From Pedobacter sp. KBS0701 (lineage in GTDB: Bacteria; Bacteroidota; Bacteroidia; Sphingobacteriales; Sphingobacteriaceae): a stretch of DNA of 64,000 nucleotides. Below, piece by piece: positions 7,734-15,977 of the stretch. Within the stretch, counting starts at the first letter, position 1, and each line of letters begins with the position of its first letter. The stretch spans positions 620,001 to 684,000 of the forward strand of contig NZ_CP042171.1 of the NCBI RefSeq assembly GCF_005938645.2, in the 5' to 3' direction. Both the position numbers and the translations under genes were made by a program. The notes below the pieces were generated by a model. It saw only the letters and a list, made by a program, of their open reading frames with translations. It had not been told where the DNA came from and did not search any database.

Positions 7734-8081
7734 ATGAAAATCGGAGTTCAATCAATCCACTTCAGTGCAGACAGTAAGTTGTTAGATTTTATACAGAAGA
7801 AAGCAAACAAGCTTGATCAGTTTTTTGACCAGATCATTAGCGGAGAAGTGTATTTAAAGTTAGAGAACGTAGAGGACGAGGCTAATAAAATTAGTGAGAT
7901 AAAACTGATTGTACCAGGAGGTACCCTCTTCGCTAAAGAACAATGTAAATCATTTGAAGAAGCCACAGATCTGGCAATCGAATCGTTAAGAAAGCAGATT
8001 ACAAAACATAAAGATAAAACACGTGCAAAATTAAGTGAGCATAAAGCAATTTTAAGTGAGAGCGAAGCCGTTGATTATTAG
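7734..8081 (+). CDS. hpf: Ribosome hibernation-promoting factor, short HPF/YfiA type
   Basis: The protein has 115 aa with the beta-alpha-beta-beta-beta-alpha HPF fold pattern: MKIGVQSIHFSADSKLLDFIQKK at the start, and a second helix with EEATDLAIESLRKQITKHKDK near residues 70-90. The length is that of short HPF/YfiA, without the C-terminal dimerisation domain of long HPF. It binds the 30S decoding centre and inactivates ribosomes in stationary phase. It is translationally placed right behind xerC and carries a strong SD, so its translation may respond to anti-SD availability in the same way as rpsU (inference). A terminator follows at 8108-8137. Confidence 0.92.
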   Translation: MKIGVQSIHFSADSKLLDFIQKKANKLDQFFDQIISGEVYLKLENVEDEANKISEIKLIVPGGTLFAKEQCKSFEEATDLAIESLRKQITKHKDKTRAKLSEHKAILSESEAVDY

Positions 8082-8107
8082 TAAAGCACAAAAATATAAT
8101 GCAAAGG

Positions 8108-8137
8108 GGCGGTACAGTTAAATGTACCGCCTTTTTG
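8108..8137 (+). terminator. Terminator after hpf
   Basis: GGCGGTACA (8108-8116) pairs perfectly with TGTACCGCC (8123-8131) across a 6-nt loop and is followed by five T. Confidence 0.85.
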
Positions 8138-8202
8138 TTTTGGTGATAACTTCCCAGGTTACCGTCAATCGATGAAAATTGAAAGATAATTCCCTTCGGC
8201 GG

Positions 8203-8300
8203 CGTCATCTCGGGCGGAGTGTAACGTAGCCGGGAGATCTATCTTTAGAATACTTTTTATTTAGATCTCTCCGTTTCGCTGCGCTTCAGTCGAGATGACG
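8203..8300. repeat. Dispersed inverted repeat, CGTCATCTCGA family
   Basis: The ends are CGTCATCTCG (8203-8212) and CGAGATGACG (8291-8300), perfectly complementary over 10 bp. The interior has 'gggagatctatc' and 'agatctctccgtttcgctgc', words shared with the copies at 55903-56015 and 51040-51130. Confidence 0.75.
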
Positions 8301-8612
8301 ACTTTTTTTATATTAGTTTCTTCAAATAATTTAAAGAAATCGGAAGCTATTCGTACAATTTCTATAAACCAATTTTAATTTTCTAAGCAATTCACCGTGA
8401 AAAAATAGACTTCGAGATATAAATTTTAACTTTTATTGAGATTCATGCATTTGTTATTTTCTGTTCATTATTGTGATTAGAGGTGGTAATCATGTTTATT
8501 AGGACAATAAACATAAAAAAAATATTCGATTTTAAGAGATTGATTATTAAGCTCCTTCAGGTGTATGATGAGCACTAACTAAAAATAACTTCATTATTTT
8601 TTTCAAATTTAT

Positions 8613-8642
8613 TTTGAACTGAAATATAAGTGTGTATATTTG
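8613..8642 (+). promoter_or_regulatory. Promoter of the tRNA-tuf operon
   Basis: TTTG at 8613-8616, an 18-bp spacer and TATATTTG at 8635-8642 match the Bacteroidetes -33/-7 consensus. It precedes four tRNA genes and tuf with no terminator between, so a common transcript is likely. Confidence 0.75.
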
Positions 8643-8769
8643 CATTCCCTTTCGGAAACGGTGTTAGATCAGGAAGAAAAGGGTTGTTCTTTAAAAAGAT
8701 AAAAGTTTTAAAAAACACGTTAATAGTATGAAAAATGAAGATTTTTCGTATCATTGCAGAAAATTTAAA

Positions 8770-8842
<73 letters not shown>

Positions 8843-8881
8843 CTTTTTATTTTAAAGTGTTAGCATTTTAAAGTAAAAAAT

Positions 8882-8964
8882 GGGGAGATTCCAGAGCGGC
8901 CAAATGGGACAGACTGTAACTCTGTTATCGCAAGATTTCGAAGGTTCGAATCCTTCTCTCCCCA
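8882..8964 (+). tRNA. tRNA-Tyr (anticodon GTA)
   Basis: Acceptor GGGGAGA (8882-8888) pairs with TCTCCCC (8957-8963). The anticodon loop is CTGTAAC. The 83-nt length reflects the long variable arm typical of bacterial tRNA-Tyr. CCA is not encoded. Confidence 0.95.
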
Positions 8965-9045
8965 CACTTTAAATGAATGGCCAAATGTTTTAATGATAGA
9001 GTAATTCTCTCATTCTTTCATTCAATCAATCACTGGTTTTTAAAA

Positions 9046-9118
9046 GCGGAAGTAGCTCAGTTGGTAGAGCGATAGCCTTCCAAGCTATAGGTCGCGAGTT
9101 CGAACCTCGTCTTCCGCT
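9046..9118 (+). tRNA. tRNA-Gly (anticodon TCC)
   Basis: Acceptor GCGGAAG (9046-9052) pairs with CTTCCGC (9111-9117). The anticodon loop CTTCCAA sits in an ATAGC/GCTAT stem, and the T arm has GAGTTCGAACCTC. Confidence 0.95.
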
Positions 9119-9200
9119 CCAATAAAAATTAGAAAGTGGGCAGTTGTTGGTAACAGTTTTAATATAGTTAAAACTAAAAGCTGGAACTGGAAACTAAAAA

Positions 9201-9272
<72 letters not shown>

Positions 9273-9392
9273 CAGGTATAATAAAGCTTTGTTAAATCTG
9301 TTTAATAAGCAGAGTAGACAAGGTTTTTTGTGTTGAAATAACAATAAATAAAAAATAATAAAAAGTTAACCTACTAATTAGTTATAAATAAA

Positions 9393-10580
9393 ATGGCAAA
9401 AGAAAAATTTGACCGCAGTAAACCGCACTTAAACATCGGTACAATCGGTCACGTCGATCACGGTAAAACAACTTTAACAGCAGCTATTACAAAAGTTTTG
9501 GCTGATGCTGGTTTAACTGAGGCACGTTCATTCGATTCAATTGACTCTGCTCCAGAGGAAAAAGAAAGAGGTATTACAATCAATACAGCTCACGTTGAGT
9601 ATTCAACAGCTAACCGTCACTATGCACACGTTGACTGTCCAGGTCACGCGGATTACGTGAAAAACATGGTTACTGGTGCTGCTCAGATGGACGGTGCAAT
9701 TATCGTTGTTGCTGCTACTGATGGTCCAATGCCACAAACTCGTGAGCACATCTTATTAGCTCGTCAGGTTGGTGTGCCTTCATTAGTTGTATTCATGAAT
9801 AAAGTGGATATGGTTGATGATCCTGAATTATTAGAATTAGTAGAAATGGAAGTTCGTGAATTATTATCATTCTATGAATTCCCAGGTGATGATATTCCTG
9901 TAATCCAAGGTTCTGCATTAGGTGGATTAAACGGCGATCCTAAATGGGTTGGTAAAATTATGGAATTAATGGATGCTGTTGATAGCTACATTCCAATTCC
10001 TCCACGTTTAACTGATCTTCCATTCTTAATGCCTGTTGAAGATGTATTCTCGATCACTGGTCGTGGTACTGTAGCAACTGGTCGTATTGAGCGTGGTGTA
10101 ATCAACTCTGGAGATCCGGTTGAGATCTTAGGTATGGGTGCTGAGAACTTAAAATCTACAGTAACTGGTGTTGAGATGTTCCGTAAAATCTTAGATTACG
10201 GTGAAGCTGGTGATAACGTAGGTTTATTGTTACGTGGTATTGAGAAAACTGATATCCGTCGTGGTATGGTAATCTGTAAACCAGGTTCAGTAACTCCTCA
10301 CACTGATTTCAAAGCTGAGATCTATGTATTATCAAAAGCTGAAGGTGGTCGTCACACTCCATTCTTCAACAAATACCGTCCTCAATTCTATTTCCGTACT
10401 ACAGACGTTACTGGTGAAATTTCACTAGCTGAAGGTACTGAGATGGTAATGCCAGGTGATAACGTTACAATCACTGTAAAGTTGATCAACGCTATTGCAA
10501 TGGAAAAAGGTCTACGTTTCGCTATCCGTGAAGGTGGTAGAACAGTAGGTGCTGGTCAGGTAACTGAAATTTTAAAATAA
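9393..10580 (+). CDS. tuf: Elongation factor Tu
   Basis: The 395-aa length is standard. G1 [10 protein letters not shown] (about residues 19-28), the switch region [13 protein letters not shown]3 [12 protein letters not shown] and G4 NKVDM are intact, and domains 2 and 3 are complete. It delivers aminoacyl-tRNA to the ribosome. Codon use is strongly biased, as in a very highly expressed gene. It sits in the tRNA-tuf-tRNA-secE-nusG cluster conserved in the phylum. Two hairpins separate it from tRNA-Trp (10583-10609 and 10621-10658). Neither has a strong T-tract, so they are more likely processing or attenuation structures than full terminators. Confidence 0.98.
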   Translation: MAKEKFDRSKPHLNIGTIGHVDHGKTTLTAAITKVLADAGLTEARSFDSIDSAPEEKERGITINTAHVEYSTANRHYAHVDCPGHADYVKNMVTGAAQMDGAIIVVAATDGPMPQTREHILLARQVGVPSLVVFMNKVDMVDDPELLELVEMEVRELLSFYEFPGDDIPVIQGSALGGLNGDPKWVGKIMELMDAVDSYIPIPPRLTDLPFLMPVEDVFSITGRGTVATGRIERGVINSGDPVEILGMGAENLKSTVTGVEMFRKILDYGEAGDNVGLLLRGIEKTDIRRGMVICKPGSVTPHTDFKAEIYVLSKAEGGRHTPFFNKYRPQFYFRTTDVTGEISLAEGTEMVMPGDNVTITVKLINAIAMEKGLRFAIREGGRTVGAGQVTEILK

Positions 10581-10582
10581 AT

Positions 10583-10658
10583 CTTAAATCCCGGTTTACC
10601 GGGATTAAGTAAAAATAAGAAAAGCGAAGTGTTTGGGTACACTTAAACACTTTGCTTT
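10583..10658 (+). other. Two hairpins between tuf and tRNA-Trp
   Basis: Hairpin 1 is CTTAAATCCCGG / CCGGGATTAAG (10583-10609) with a TTTA loop. Hairpin 2 is AAAGCGAAGTGTTT (10621-10634) pairing with AAACACTTTGCTTT (10645-10658) with one mismatch. No long U-run follows either, so processing of the tuf-tRNA transcript is as likely as termination. Confidence 0.5.
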
Positions 10659-10664
10659 CTAAAT

Positions 10665-10735
10665 ACGGGAATAGTTCAACGGTAGAATAGAGGTCTCCAA
10701 AACCTTTGATCAGGGTTCGAATCCTTGTTCCCGTG
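10665..10735 (+). tRNA. tRNA-Trp (anticodon CCA)
   Basis: Acceptor ACGGGAA (10665-10671) pairs with TTCCCGT (10728-10734), with discriminator G. The anticodon loop is CTCCAAA and the T arm has GGGTTCGAATCC. It lies between tuf and secE, the usual place in Bacteroidetes. Confidence 0.95.
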
Positions 10736-10844
10736 CTCAAAACAGTGGTTGAGTAATTGAATGAGTGAAGGATTGAATTTGAAAGTTTACTTTCGGATAT
10801 TATCATTCACTCATTTACTCATTCAGTCATTCAATAAATTAAAT

Positions 10845-11042
10845 ATGGCTAAAGTAGTTGAGTTTATAAAAGAATCGTACGATGAAATGACCCAGAAGGT
10901 TACATGGCCTACCTGGGGCGAACTGCAAAGTTCGGCAATTCTTGTATTAGTGGCTTCTTTAATTATTGCATTGGTTATTTTTGCAATGGATAAGGGATCG
11001 ACATTTGTGTTAGATACTTTTTATAAATCACTTTCTAATTAA
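10845..11042 (+). CDS. secE: Preprotein translocase subunit SecE
   Basis: 65 aa, with the family's conserved amphipathic helix and hinge (SYDEMTQKVTWPTWGELQSS, residues 10-29) followed by a single membrane helix (about 30-50). It clamps the two halves of SecY in the inner-membrane translocon. I start at ATG 10845 (MAKVVEFIKE), which gives the normal short SecE. A longer in-frame start at 10761 would add 28 residues encoded by a low-complexity palindrome (10743-10836) and is rejected. nusG follows after 9 nt, so the two are co-transcribed. Confidence 0.93.
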   Translation: MAKVVEFIKESYDEMTQKVTWPTWGELQSSAILVLVASLIIALVIFAMDKGSTFVLDTFYKSLSN

Positions 11043-11051
11043 TATTTACTA

Positions 11052-11591
11052 ATGAGCGATCTAAAGTGGTACGTTGTAAGGGCTGTTAGCGGTAAAGAAA
11101 AGAAAGTAAAACAGTACATTGATGCTGAGATCAGCCGTTTAGGTTTCTCTCATTTGGTTCCTCAGGTTTTAATACCAATGGAAAAATATTACCAAATGAA
11201 AGATGGTAAAAAAATTGCTAAAGAGCGTAACTTTTATCCAGGTTATGTTTTAATCGAAGCTACGCTTGATGGTGAGCTAGAGCATATTATTAAAGGAATT
11301 AACAGTGTTATTGGTTTCTTAGGTGATAAAGCCGGTAACCCTATTCCAATGCGCCAGGCAGAAGTGAACCGTATTTTAGGTGTGGTTGATGAAATGAGCG
11401 AACAAGGCGAAACCATGAATGTGCCTTATTATGTTGGCGAAGGCATCAAAGTGATGGACGGACCTTTCAACGGTTTCTCAGGTATTATCGAAGAGGTAAA
11501 CGAAGAGAAGAAGAAACTAAAAGTTATGGTTAAAATCTTTGGGCGTAAAACACCGCTTGAGCTTAACTACATGCAGGTAGAAAAAGAGTAA
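11052..11591 (+). CDS. nusG: Transcription termination/antitermination factor NusG
   Basis: 179 aa with both domains: the NGN domain (residues 1-115; KWYVVRAVSGKEKKVKQYI at the start, NFYPGYVLIEA in the middle) and a C-terminal KOW domain (about 125-179; GEGIKVMDGPFNGFSGIIEEV). It binds RNA polymerase and couples it to Rho or the ribosome. It is followed by a terminator at 11616-11639, not by rplK as in most genomes. Its last 150 bp are duplicated about 1.1 kb downstream as a pseudogene fragment (12586-12735). Confidence 0.97.
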   Translation: MSDLKWYVVRAVSGKEKKVKQYIDAEISRLGFSHLVPQVLIPMEKYYQMKDGKKIAKERNFYPGYVLIEATLDGELEHIIKGINSVIGFLGDKAGNPIPMRQAEVNRILGVVDEMSEQGETMNVPYYVGEGIKVMDGPFNGFSGIIEEVNEEKKKLKVMVKIFGRKTPLELNYMQVEKE

Positions 11592-11615
11592 AAAATTATT
11601 TAAAATATTTGAAAG

Positions 11616-11639
11616 CCCCGATCAATTCGGGGTTTTTTT
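11616..11639 (+). terminator. Terminator after nusG
   Basis: CCCCGA (11616-11621) pairs with TCGGGG (11627-11632), followed by seven T. A decayed copy (CCGATCAATTCGG plus T9) occurs at 12763-12785 after the nusG fragment. Confidence 0.85.
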
Positions 11640-11762
11640 ATGCCTTTATTTTTTAGAGACATTTTTGTATTATTTGTTTGTAGCTTTGGATTTGTGGTAT
11701 ATTGGCTTAAATTATTTTACTATAAAATATTCTTTTTATGGTAACTATTAATGTAAATAACA

Positions 11763-12089
11763 ATGGAAAAGAATCTATTTAACGAAAATCTATTTAAGAT
11801 TTCACTCTCATTATTATGCATTTCATTTCTCTTGATACAGGGGGGTAAAAAGGATGATGTTAATCAGGTAAGCTTAAACGATACCAATTTAAAAGTGCGA
11901 AAATCTGGGTACAGTTGAATTTAAAAAGGGTAGATACCAATCCGTTTACAACAATTGGGGAGGCTTACAAACATGACGCTTTATACTTCTAACCTAACTG
12001 CCAATCAACGTACTCAAATTGTAGATATTAACAATCGTCGCAAATCTAAGACTGTATCAAATAAATTAGGAACGTATTGCACACCTTAA
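11763..12089 (+). pseudogene. Zincin lipoprotein pseudogene (copy Z1), internally deleted
   Basis: The first 190 bp are nearly identical to the start of the intact gene at 12910. Here the lipobox is broken (IQGG instead of IQGC), and a 1-nt loss shifts the frame to a TGA at 11916-11918. Homology to the intact copy stops about 11955. From there a different frame encodes a C-terminal tip (NMTLYTSNLTANQRTQIVDI...) ending TAA at 12087-12089. That tip is preceded by a broken GGL motif, like the end of other Bacteroidetes zincin lipoproteins. The middle, including the HExxH region, is deleted. The tip differs from that of the intact copy, so this was a distinct paralogue. Confidence 0.75.
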
Positions 12090-12100
12090 TCAAAATCAAT

Positions 12101-12577
12101 ATGCGAAGAAATATACTCATACTTTTAAGTCTTAGCTTTTCCATCTGCCAGGCTCAAGAGAAAAAGCCATCATTCGAGAAGGTAATAGAACATTATTTGT
12201 TTAAAAGCACATCCGATAGACTTTTTGATGCCCAAAAAAATCAAGCCTATATTTATAGCATGGGTATTTCATTTAATGATAAGGGCTTAATAGATACGCT
12301 TTACTTTTCTGATAAAATCGATTCTGTGGTTCGTGACATTTTTATGTTAGACGACCGAAAAGTAAAGTTGTTCAAATCCATAACCATCCCTTTTAAGGAA
12401 TATGCAAATAGAATAGTTGTTTTAACCTTGTACCACTATAACAGTGAGGATGGAATGTTGGACTATGGTTTTGGTTTGCTCAGACAAGTTGAAAAACTAT
12501 ATCCAATAATAAACTCGTCTAAGCCTATTGTTTTGCACCAACCAATTGTTTTTGGCTTTATCAGGCATATCAATTAA
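12101..12577 (+). CDS. Small secreted protein (P1), unknown function
   Basis: I choose ATG 12101 (MRRNILILLSLSFSICQAQEKK), which gives a clean signal peptide cleaved near QA-Q. An in-frame ATG 24 nt upstream would spoil it. The mature protein is about 140 aa, mixed alpha/beta, with no motif I recognise. It starts 11 nt after the zincin pseudogene, the same relation the other two small secreted proteins have to their zincin genes. It is not obviously homologous to them. The frame is intact although its upstream partner is dead. This is what one would see if it were a retained inhibitor or immunity protein (inference). Confidence 0.6.
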   Translation: MRRNILILLSLSFSICQAQEKKPSFEKVIEHYLFKSTSDRLFDAQKNQAYIYSMGISFNDKGLIDTLYFSDKIDSVVRDIFMLDDRKVKLFKSITIPFKEYANRIVVLTLYHYNSEDGMLDYGFGLLRQVEKLYPIINSSKPIVLHQPIVFGFIRHIN

Positions 12578-12585
12578 CCCTGAAA

Positions 12586-12735
12586 GGTATCAAAGTAATG
12601 GACTGACCTTTCAATGGTTTCTCAGGTATTATCGAGGAGGTAAACGAAGAGGAGAAAAAATTGAAAGTAATGGTTAAAATCTTTGGTCTTAAAACACCAC
12701 TTGAGCTTAACTGCATGCAAGTAGAAAAAGAGTAA
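12586..12735 (+). pseudogene. Duplicated 3' fragment of nusG
   Basis: About 150 bp closely match the last 50 codons of nusG (11442-11591), including the KOW-domain end and the stop. The Gly codon of the MDGPF segment has become TGA at 12604-12606, and there is no start. The similarity continues past the stop through the terminator and into the following lipoprotein gene. So 11442-11955 and 12586-13103 are two copies of one segment, a tandem duplication. Confidence 0.9.
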
Positions 12736-12909
12736 GAAAATTATTTAAAATATTTGAAAGGCCCGATCAATTCGGTTTTTTTTTTATGCCTTTATTTTTT
12801 AGATACCTTTTGTATTATTTGTTTGTAGTTTTAGATTTATTGGTATATTGGCTTTAAATTATTTTACTATAAAATATTCTTTTTATGGTAATTATTAATA
12901 TCAATAACA

Positions 12910-14448
12910 GTGGAAAAGAATCTATTTAACGGAAATCTATTTAAGATTTCACTCTCATTATTATGCATTTCATTTCTCTTGATACAGGGATGTAAAAAGG
13001 ATGGTGTTAATCAGGTAAGCTTAAACGATACTGATTTAAAAAGTGCGAAAGCATGGGTACAGTTCAATTTAAAAAGGGTAGATACCAATCCTTTTACCAC
13101 AATGGCCCCCAACTGGGATGATATTTATACTACTACTCAGGATAACCAGACCATTATTGAGGTAGGCTTAAATAATCCAAATAGAATTTTTATTGGAGAT
13201 AGTCCCAATGATGCCAATGAGCCCAGATTGGGTTTATCAAAAAGTAACATCAGATTGGTTTTAATTAAAAACACAGATAAAAATACAATCGTTGCCGGTT
13301 GTTATATGGCTATTGTAAATAATGCACAACTGAACAAACCAGAAAGCTTACATTATAAAAATGTAGGCAACTTAAACGGTAAAGTGTATTATTTTAATAC
13401 TGATGGTAGTTTTAGCAATGGTTCGCTTTACGCCAACGGGCAAATTGCAAAAAGTACAGGCAAACTAAATTTATTAAATCAATCTTTATTAAATATAAAG
13501 CTGCAACGCGCGGATGCAAAAGAATTAAACCTAAGCTTAAAAGATAAATTAGTTGCAGTAAAATCACCCTGTGCTGATGGAGTAGAGATACCAATATGGG
13601 GGCAATCTTGTGTGGGGGCAGAGGGATATGAGGTGTGCTCGCCTTATATATCTGGTTTTGCTCATTTACCAGGAAGTTGTGATGGGGATTATGGCGATAA
13701 TGAAGGATATGCCGGTACGCATGGGGGGTATGGAGGAGGTGGTACTACAAGTTCAAAGAAAGTTGATGTAGATCCTAATGCCCGGCAATGTTTAAAAGAT
13801 ATAAAAGCAGCATTAGAAGCATTGGGTATGAAAAATAGCAGTATAAGCGCAGGCTTAATTGCTAATGTATTGAATAAATTGAATTTGAGTACGGGCTCTA
13901 ATTTTAATGGAATAATTACCGAGGGTAAACTAACAAGTAGTCATTTGGCTGAAACTGTTTGGATAATAAATCCGGACCCTAATCAGGGACTTCTTACTCA
14001 AATAAAGTTTAATTCAGATCATCTAAATAAGATGACGGATTTGGCTGTTGCAGCTACAATGATGCACGAATATGTACATGCTTATTTCGACTGGAACCTC
14101 CGTTTAATGAACGAGGGAAAAACTGGGTACGATGCTAATTTTGTAGCTAGTTATAACCTTTTATTTGACAAAAGCGGAATGCCCTTAAATGATCAGCTTG
14201 GAACTATTCAACATGAACAGATGGCGAATAGTTTCGCGACTTCAATTGGAGAAATGGTGAAAAAATATGCTGATGCTGAAGGGATAGGTTATCCTGCTGA
14301 TCCTGATTATTTTAAGAAGATCGGATGGATTGGGTTAACCGGCACCCAGGCGGCAAAACATGCACCTTCCGGAACGCCATATACCCTCGCTGCTGAGCGT
14401 GGACAAGAAGGTACTAGTCCGTTAACCCAAAGCCTAAAGTGTAAATAG
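12910..14448 (+). CDS. Lipoprotein with C-terminal zincin-like (HExxH) metallopeptidase domain (Z2)
   Basis: 512 aa, GTG start (the duplicated copy has ATG). The signal peptide has lipobox LIQGC with lipidation at Cys28, so the protein should be anchored in the outer membrane. Residues 30-215 form a beta-rich region. A Cys-rich part (Cys at about 221, 234, 243, 257) and a Gly-rich linker (about 258-279) follow. The C-terminal domain has MMHEYVHAYF (His386, Glu387, His390: HExxH zinc site) and QHEQMANSFA (about 434-443), probably the third ligand region. This layout is common in Bacteroidetes as 'zincin-like' secreted lipoproteins; substrates are unknown. A small secreted protein follows after 14 nt. 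The start region is duplicated in the upstream pseudogene. Confidence 0.75.
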   Translation: MEKNLFNGNLFKISLSLLCISFLLIQGCKKDGVNQVSLNDTDLKSAKAWVQFNLKRVDTNPFTTMAPNWDDIYTTTQDNQTIIEVGLNNPNRIFIGDSPNDANEPRLGLSKSNIRLVLIKNTDKNTIVAGCYMAIVNNAQLNKPESLHYKNVGNLNGKVYYFNTDGSFSNGSLYANGQIAKSTGKLNLLNQSLLNIKLQRADAKELNLSLKDKLVAVKSPCADGVEIPIWGQSCVGAEGYEVCSPYISGFAHLPGSCDGDYGDNEGYAGTHGGYGGGGTTSSKKVDVDPNARQCLKDIKAALEALGMKNSSISAGLIANVLNKLNLSTGSNFNGIITEGKLTSSHLAETVWIINPDPNQGLLTQIKFNSDHLNKMTDLAVAATMMHEYVHAYFDWNLRLMNEGKTGYDANFVASYNLLFDKSGMPLNDQLGTIQHEQMANSFATSIGEMVKKYADAEGIGYPADPDYFKKIGWIGLTGTQAAKHAPSGTPYTLAAERGQEGTSPLTQSLKCK

Positions 14449-14462
14449 TAATTTCTAATCCG

Positions 14463-15080
14463 ATGAAATACCAAATAATATTTGTTCTAATGTTGACGCT
14501 TCAGAGTTCAATGATTTCTGCTCAGAAAAAACATAATACTACGCCAATATATAAATACTTAAAAGCTAACGCGGATAGTACAATCATTATGAACTATGAA
14601 AGTAACTGGGAAATTAATCCTGAGTATTTCATGTTAAGCAAAAAAGGAGATACTATTAATGCTTACACTTACAAAATTGTTTCCAGTTTTGATCAGAGAA
14701 TTGTGGTTCCACATAATTTGAGATATAGGCTATATCAAAATACTCAGGTTCCTGTAGATATAAATTCTTACTTTACCGCCAAATATTTATCTGCTGATAG
14801 CCTTAGGAAATTCTGGCAAGAACTTATTATGCTAAAACCATGGAATATCAACGATGATCAAGTAGATGGTGCTGGCTGTCCTATTGATCAGGGTAGTTTA
14901 CAAAGGCAAATCCGTGATGCTTCAAGTACAAAGTTAACGCTAATAACAAAAAAAAGTATTAAAGAGTTGAGTTTTTATGCTCCTCAATATTATGAAAAGG
15001 AAATATGTCCAGGTAGAAAAGGTAGGCAGGCAATTATAAAAATTGAGAATTTCTTTAAAACCTATTTCAAATATGAATGA
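14463..15080 (+). CDS. Small secreted protein (P2), paralogue of P3
   Basis: 205 aa with an N-terminal signal peptide (MKYQIIFVLMLTLQSSMISAQ). It is clearly homologous over its whole length to the 205-aa product at 15978. Shared blocks include ADSTIIM/ADSTYII, LSKKGDTIN/LSKVGDTIS, PVDIN, DSLRKFW/DSLKQFW, a DG.GC motif near residue 139, and a CPGRKGR motif near residue 184. Conserved Cys in the last two motifs may form a disulphide in the periplasm or outside. I do not recognise the family. It lies 14 nt after the intact zincin gene and is probably co-transcribed and co-translated. An inhibitor, immunity or chaperone role for the zincin is a hypothesis. Confidence 0.65.
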   Translation: MKYQIIFVLMLTLQSSMISAQKKHNTTPIYKYLKANADSTIIMNYESNWEINPEYFMLSKKGDTINAYTYKIVSSFDQRIVVPHNLRYRLYQNTQVPVDINSYFTAKYLSADSLRKFWQELIMLKPWNINDDQVDGAGCPIDQGSLQRQIRDASSTKLTLITKKSIKELSFYAPQYYEKEICPGRKGRQAIIKIENFFKTYFKYE

Positions 15081-15249
15081 TAAAATAGAAACGCTGATGT
15101 TTATAAACCCCTCTTTGGTGCATAAGTGTCGCATGTGATAATCTCTAATTAATTTTATAATAATATTATAATTTGTATGTATACAGGAAGTATTACAGAG
15201 GATTTTCTACTATTCAATTGTTAAAATTGTACAGAATGGAGATGTTTTG

Positions 15250-15743
15250 AAGAATCTGCTTTTGGTTTAATAATAGAAAATGATGGTGTTGCACCATATA
15301 ATTATAGGATTAGACTTTATAAGAAATGAGAAGAATAATCATATTAAATATTTGTCTTTGGCTAATGACACTGTTTTTTATTTATCATGCAATAGAAATG
15401 AAACTAAGATCCTCGATAATAGAGATTCGGTATTAGTTCTAAAGCTACCACTGTATTATATTTTAAAACACTTATTAGACTTAAAGGATTTAATAAGGAT
15501 GTTAAAATAATGGTTAATGGAAAAGAGTGCGTTGTACTACCGGAAGGTACACTGGTGAAGGATATTTTAAGTAAAATGGATATTTATAAGCCTTTGCCTT
15601 TAGCGGAAGTTGTACAATTGAAATCGAAAGATGAATTAATATATGTTGAGATAATTTTTAGATCAACTGGTCACGACTTTCTATTGAGAGTAAAAAGAAA
15701 CAAAGGATTTGAAATCTTAGGAATAAGTGAAAAGACAATTTAG
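15250..15743 (+). pseudogene. Frameshifted hypothetical gene between cassettes
   Basis: Coding-like sequence jumps between frames. One frame reads ESAFGLIIENDGVAPYNYR from about 15255 and stops at about 15328. Another reads IKYLSLANDTVFYLSCNRNE from about 15341. A third reads YFKTLIRLKGFNKDVKIMVN from about 15464 and runs to TAG at 15741-15743. Joined, they give one alpha/beta protein of roughly 160 residues ending LLRVKRNKGFEILGISEKTI. At least two frameshifts are needed and no clear start is seen. The family is not recognised. The piece from ATG 15510 could still be translated as a 77-aa fragment. Confidence 0.6.
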
Positions 15744-15794
15744 CTTATTGCATCTATTAATACTATCAGGACTTAATAATGTCCTGAAGAGTTA

Positions 15795-15972
15795 AGAATA
15801 GGCTTAGTGAGGGGTTCCAGGTACTTCCCTATGGCAGGATAGTTATAAAAATGATTCATTTAAGATTGGGGGGACAAATCAAACAATAGATTTTTCTACA
15901 ATGAAAGGTTTAGAAAATGCCCACCATTCAGGATACGCAGATAACAGCACGCCCTTGTGCCCTAAAAAATAG
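15795..15972 (+). pseudogene. C-terminal remnant of a third zincin lipoprotein (Z3)
   Basis: A frame from 15811 to TAG at 15970-15972 reads GVPGTSLWQDSYKNDSFKI, continues through FSTMKGLENAHHSGYADN and ends PLCPKK. Joined across one extra base at 15810 it is preceded by I-G-L-V, paralleling the G-L-T-G-T near the end of Z2. This looks like the last 55 residues of a zincin lipoprotein with another, different C-terminal tip; the rest of the gene is gone. P3 starts 5 nt later, again the cassette order zincin then small secreted protein. The assignment rests on position and a short motif, so it is tentative. Confidence 0.5.
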
Positions 15973-15977
15973 TTAAT

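Larger units (their letters stand above)
8082..8769. other. Gap between hpf and the tRNA cluster
   Basis: It contains the hpf terminator, one dispersed inverted repeat (8203-8300), roughly 300 bp of AT-rich sequence in which I see nothing specific, and the promoter of the tRNA-tuf unit (8613-8642). Confidence 0.6.

Noticed and set aside
10761..10844. N-terminal extension of SecE
   Set aside because: Would add 28 residues coded by a low-complexity palindrome; SecE from 10845 has the normal length and start.
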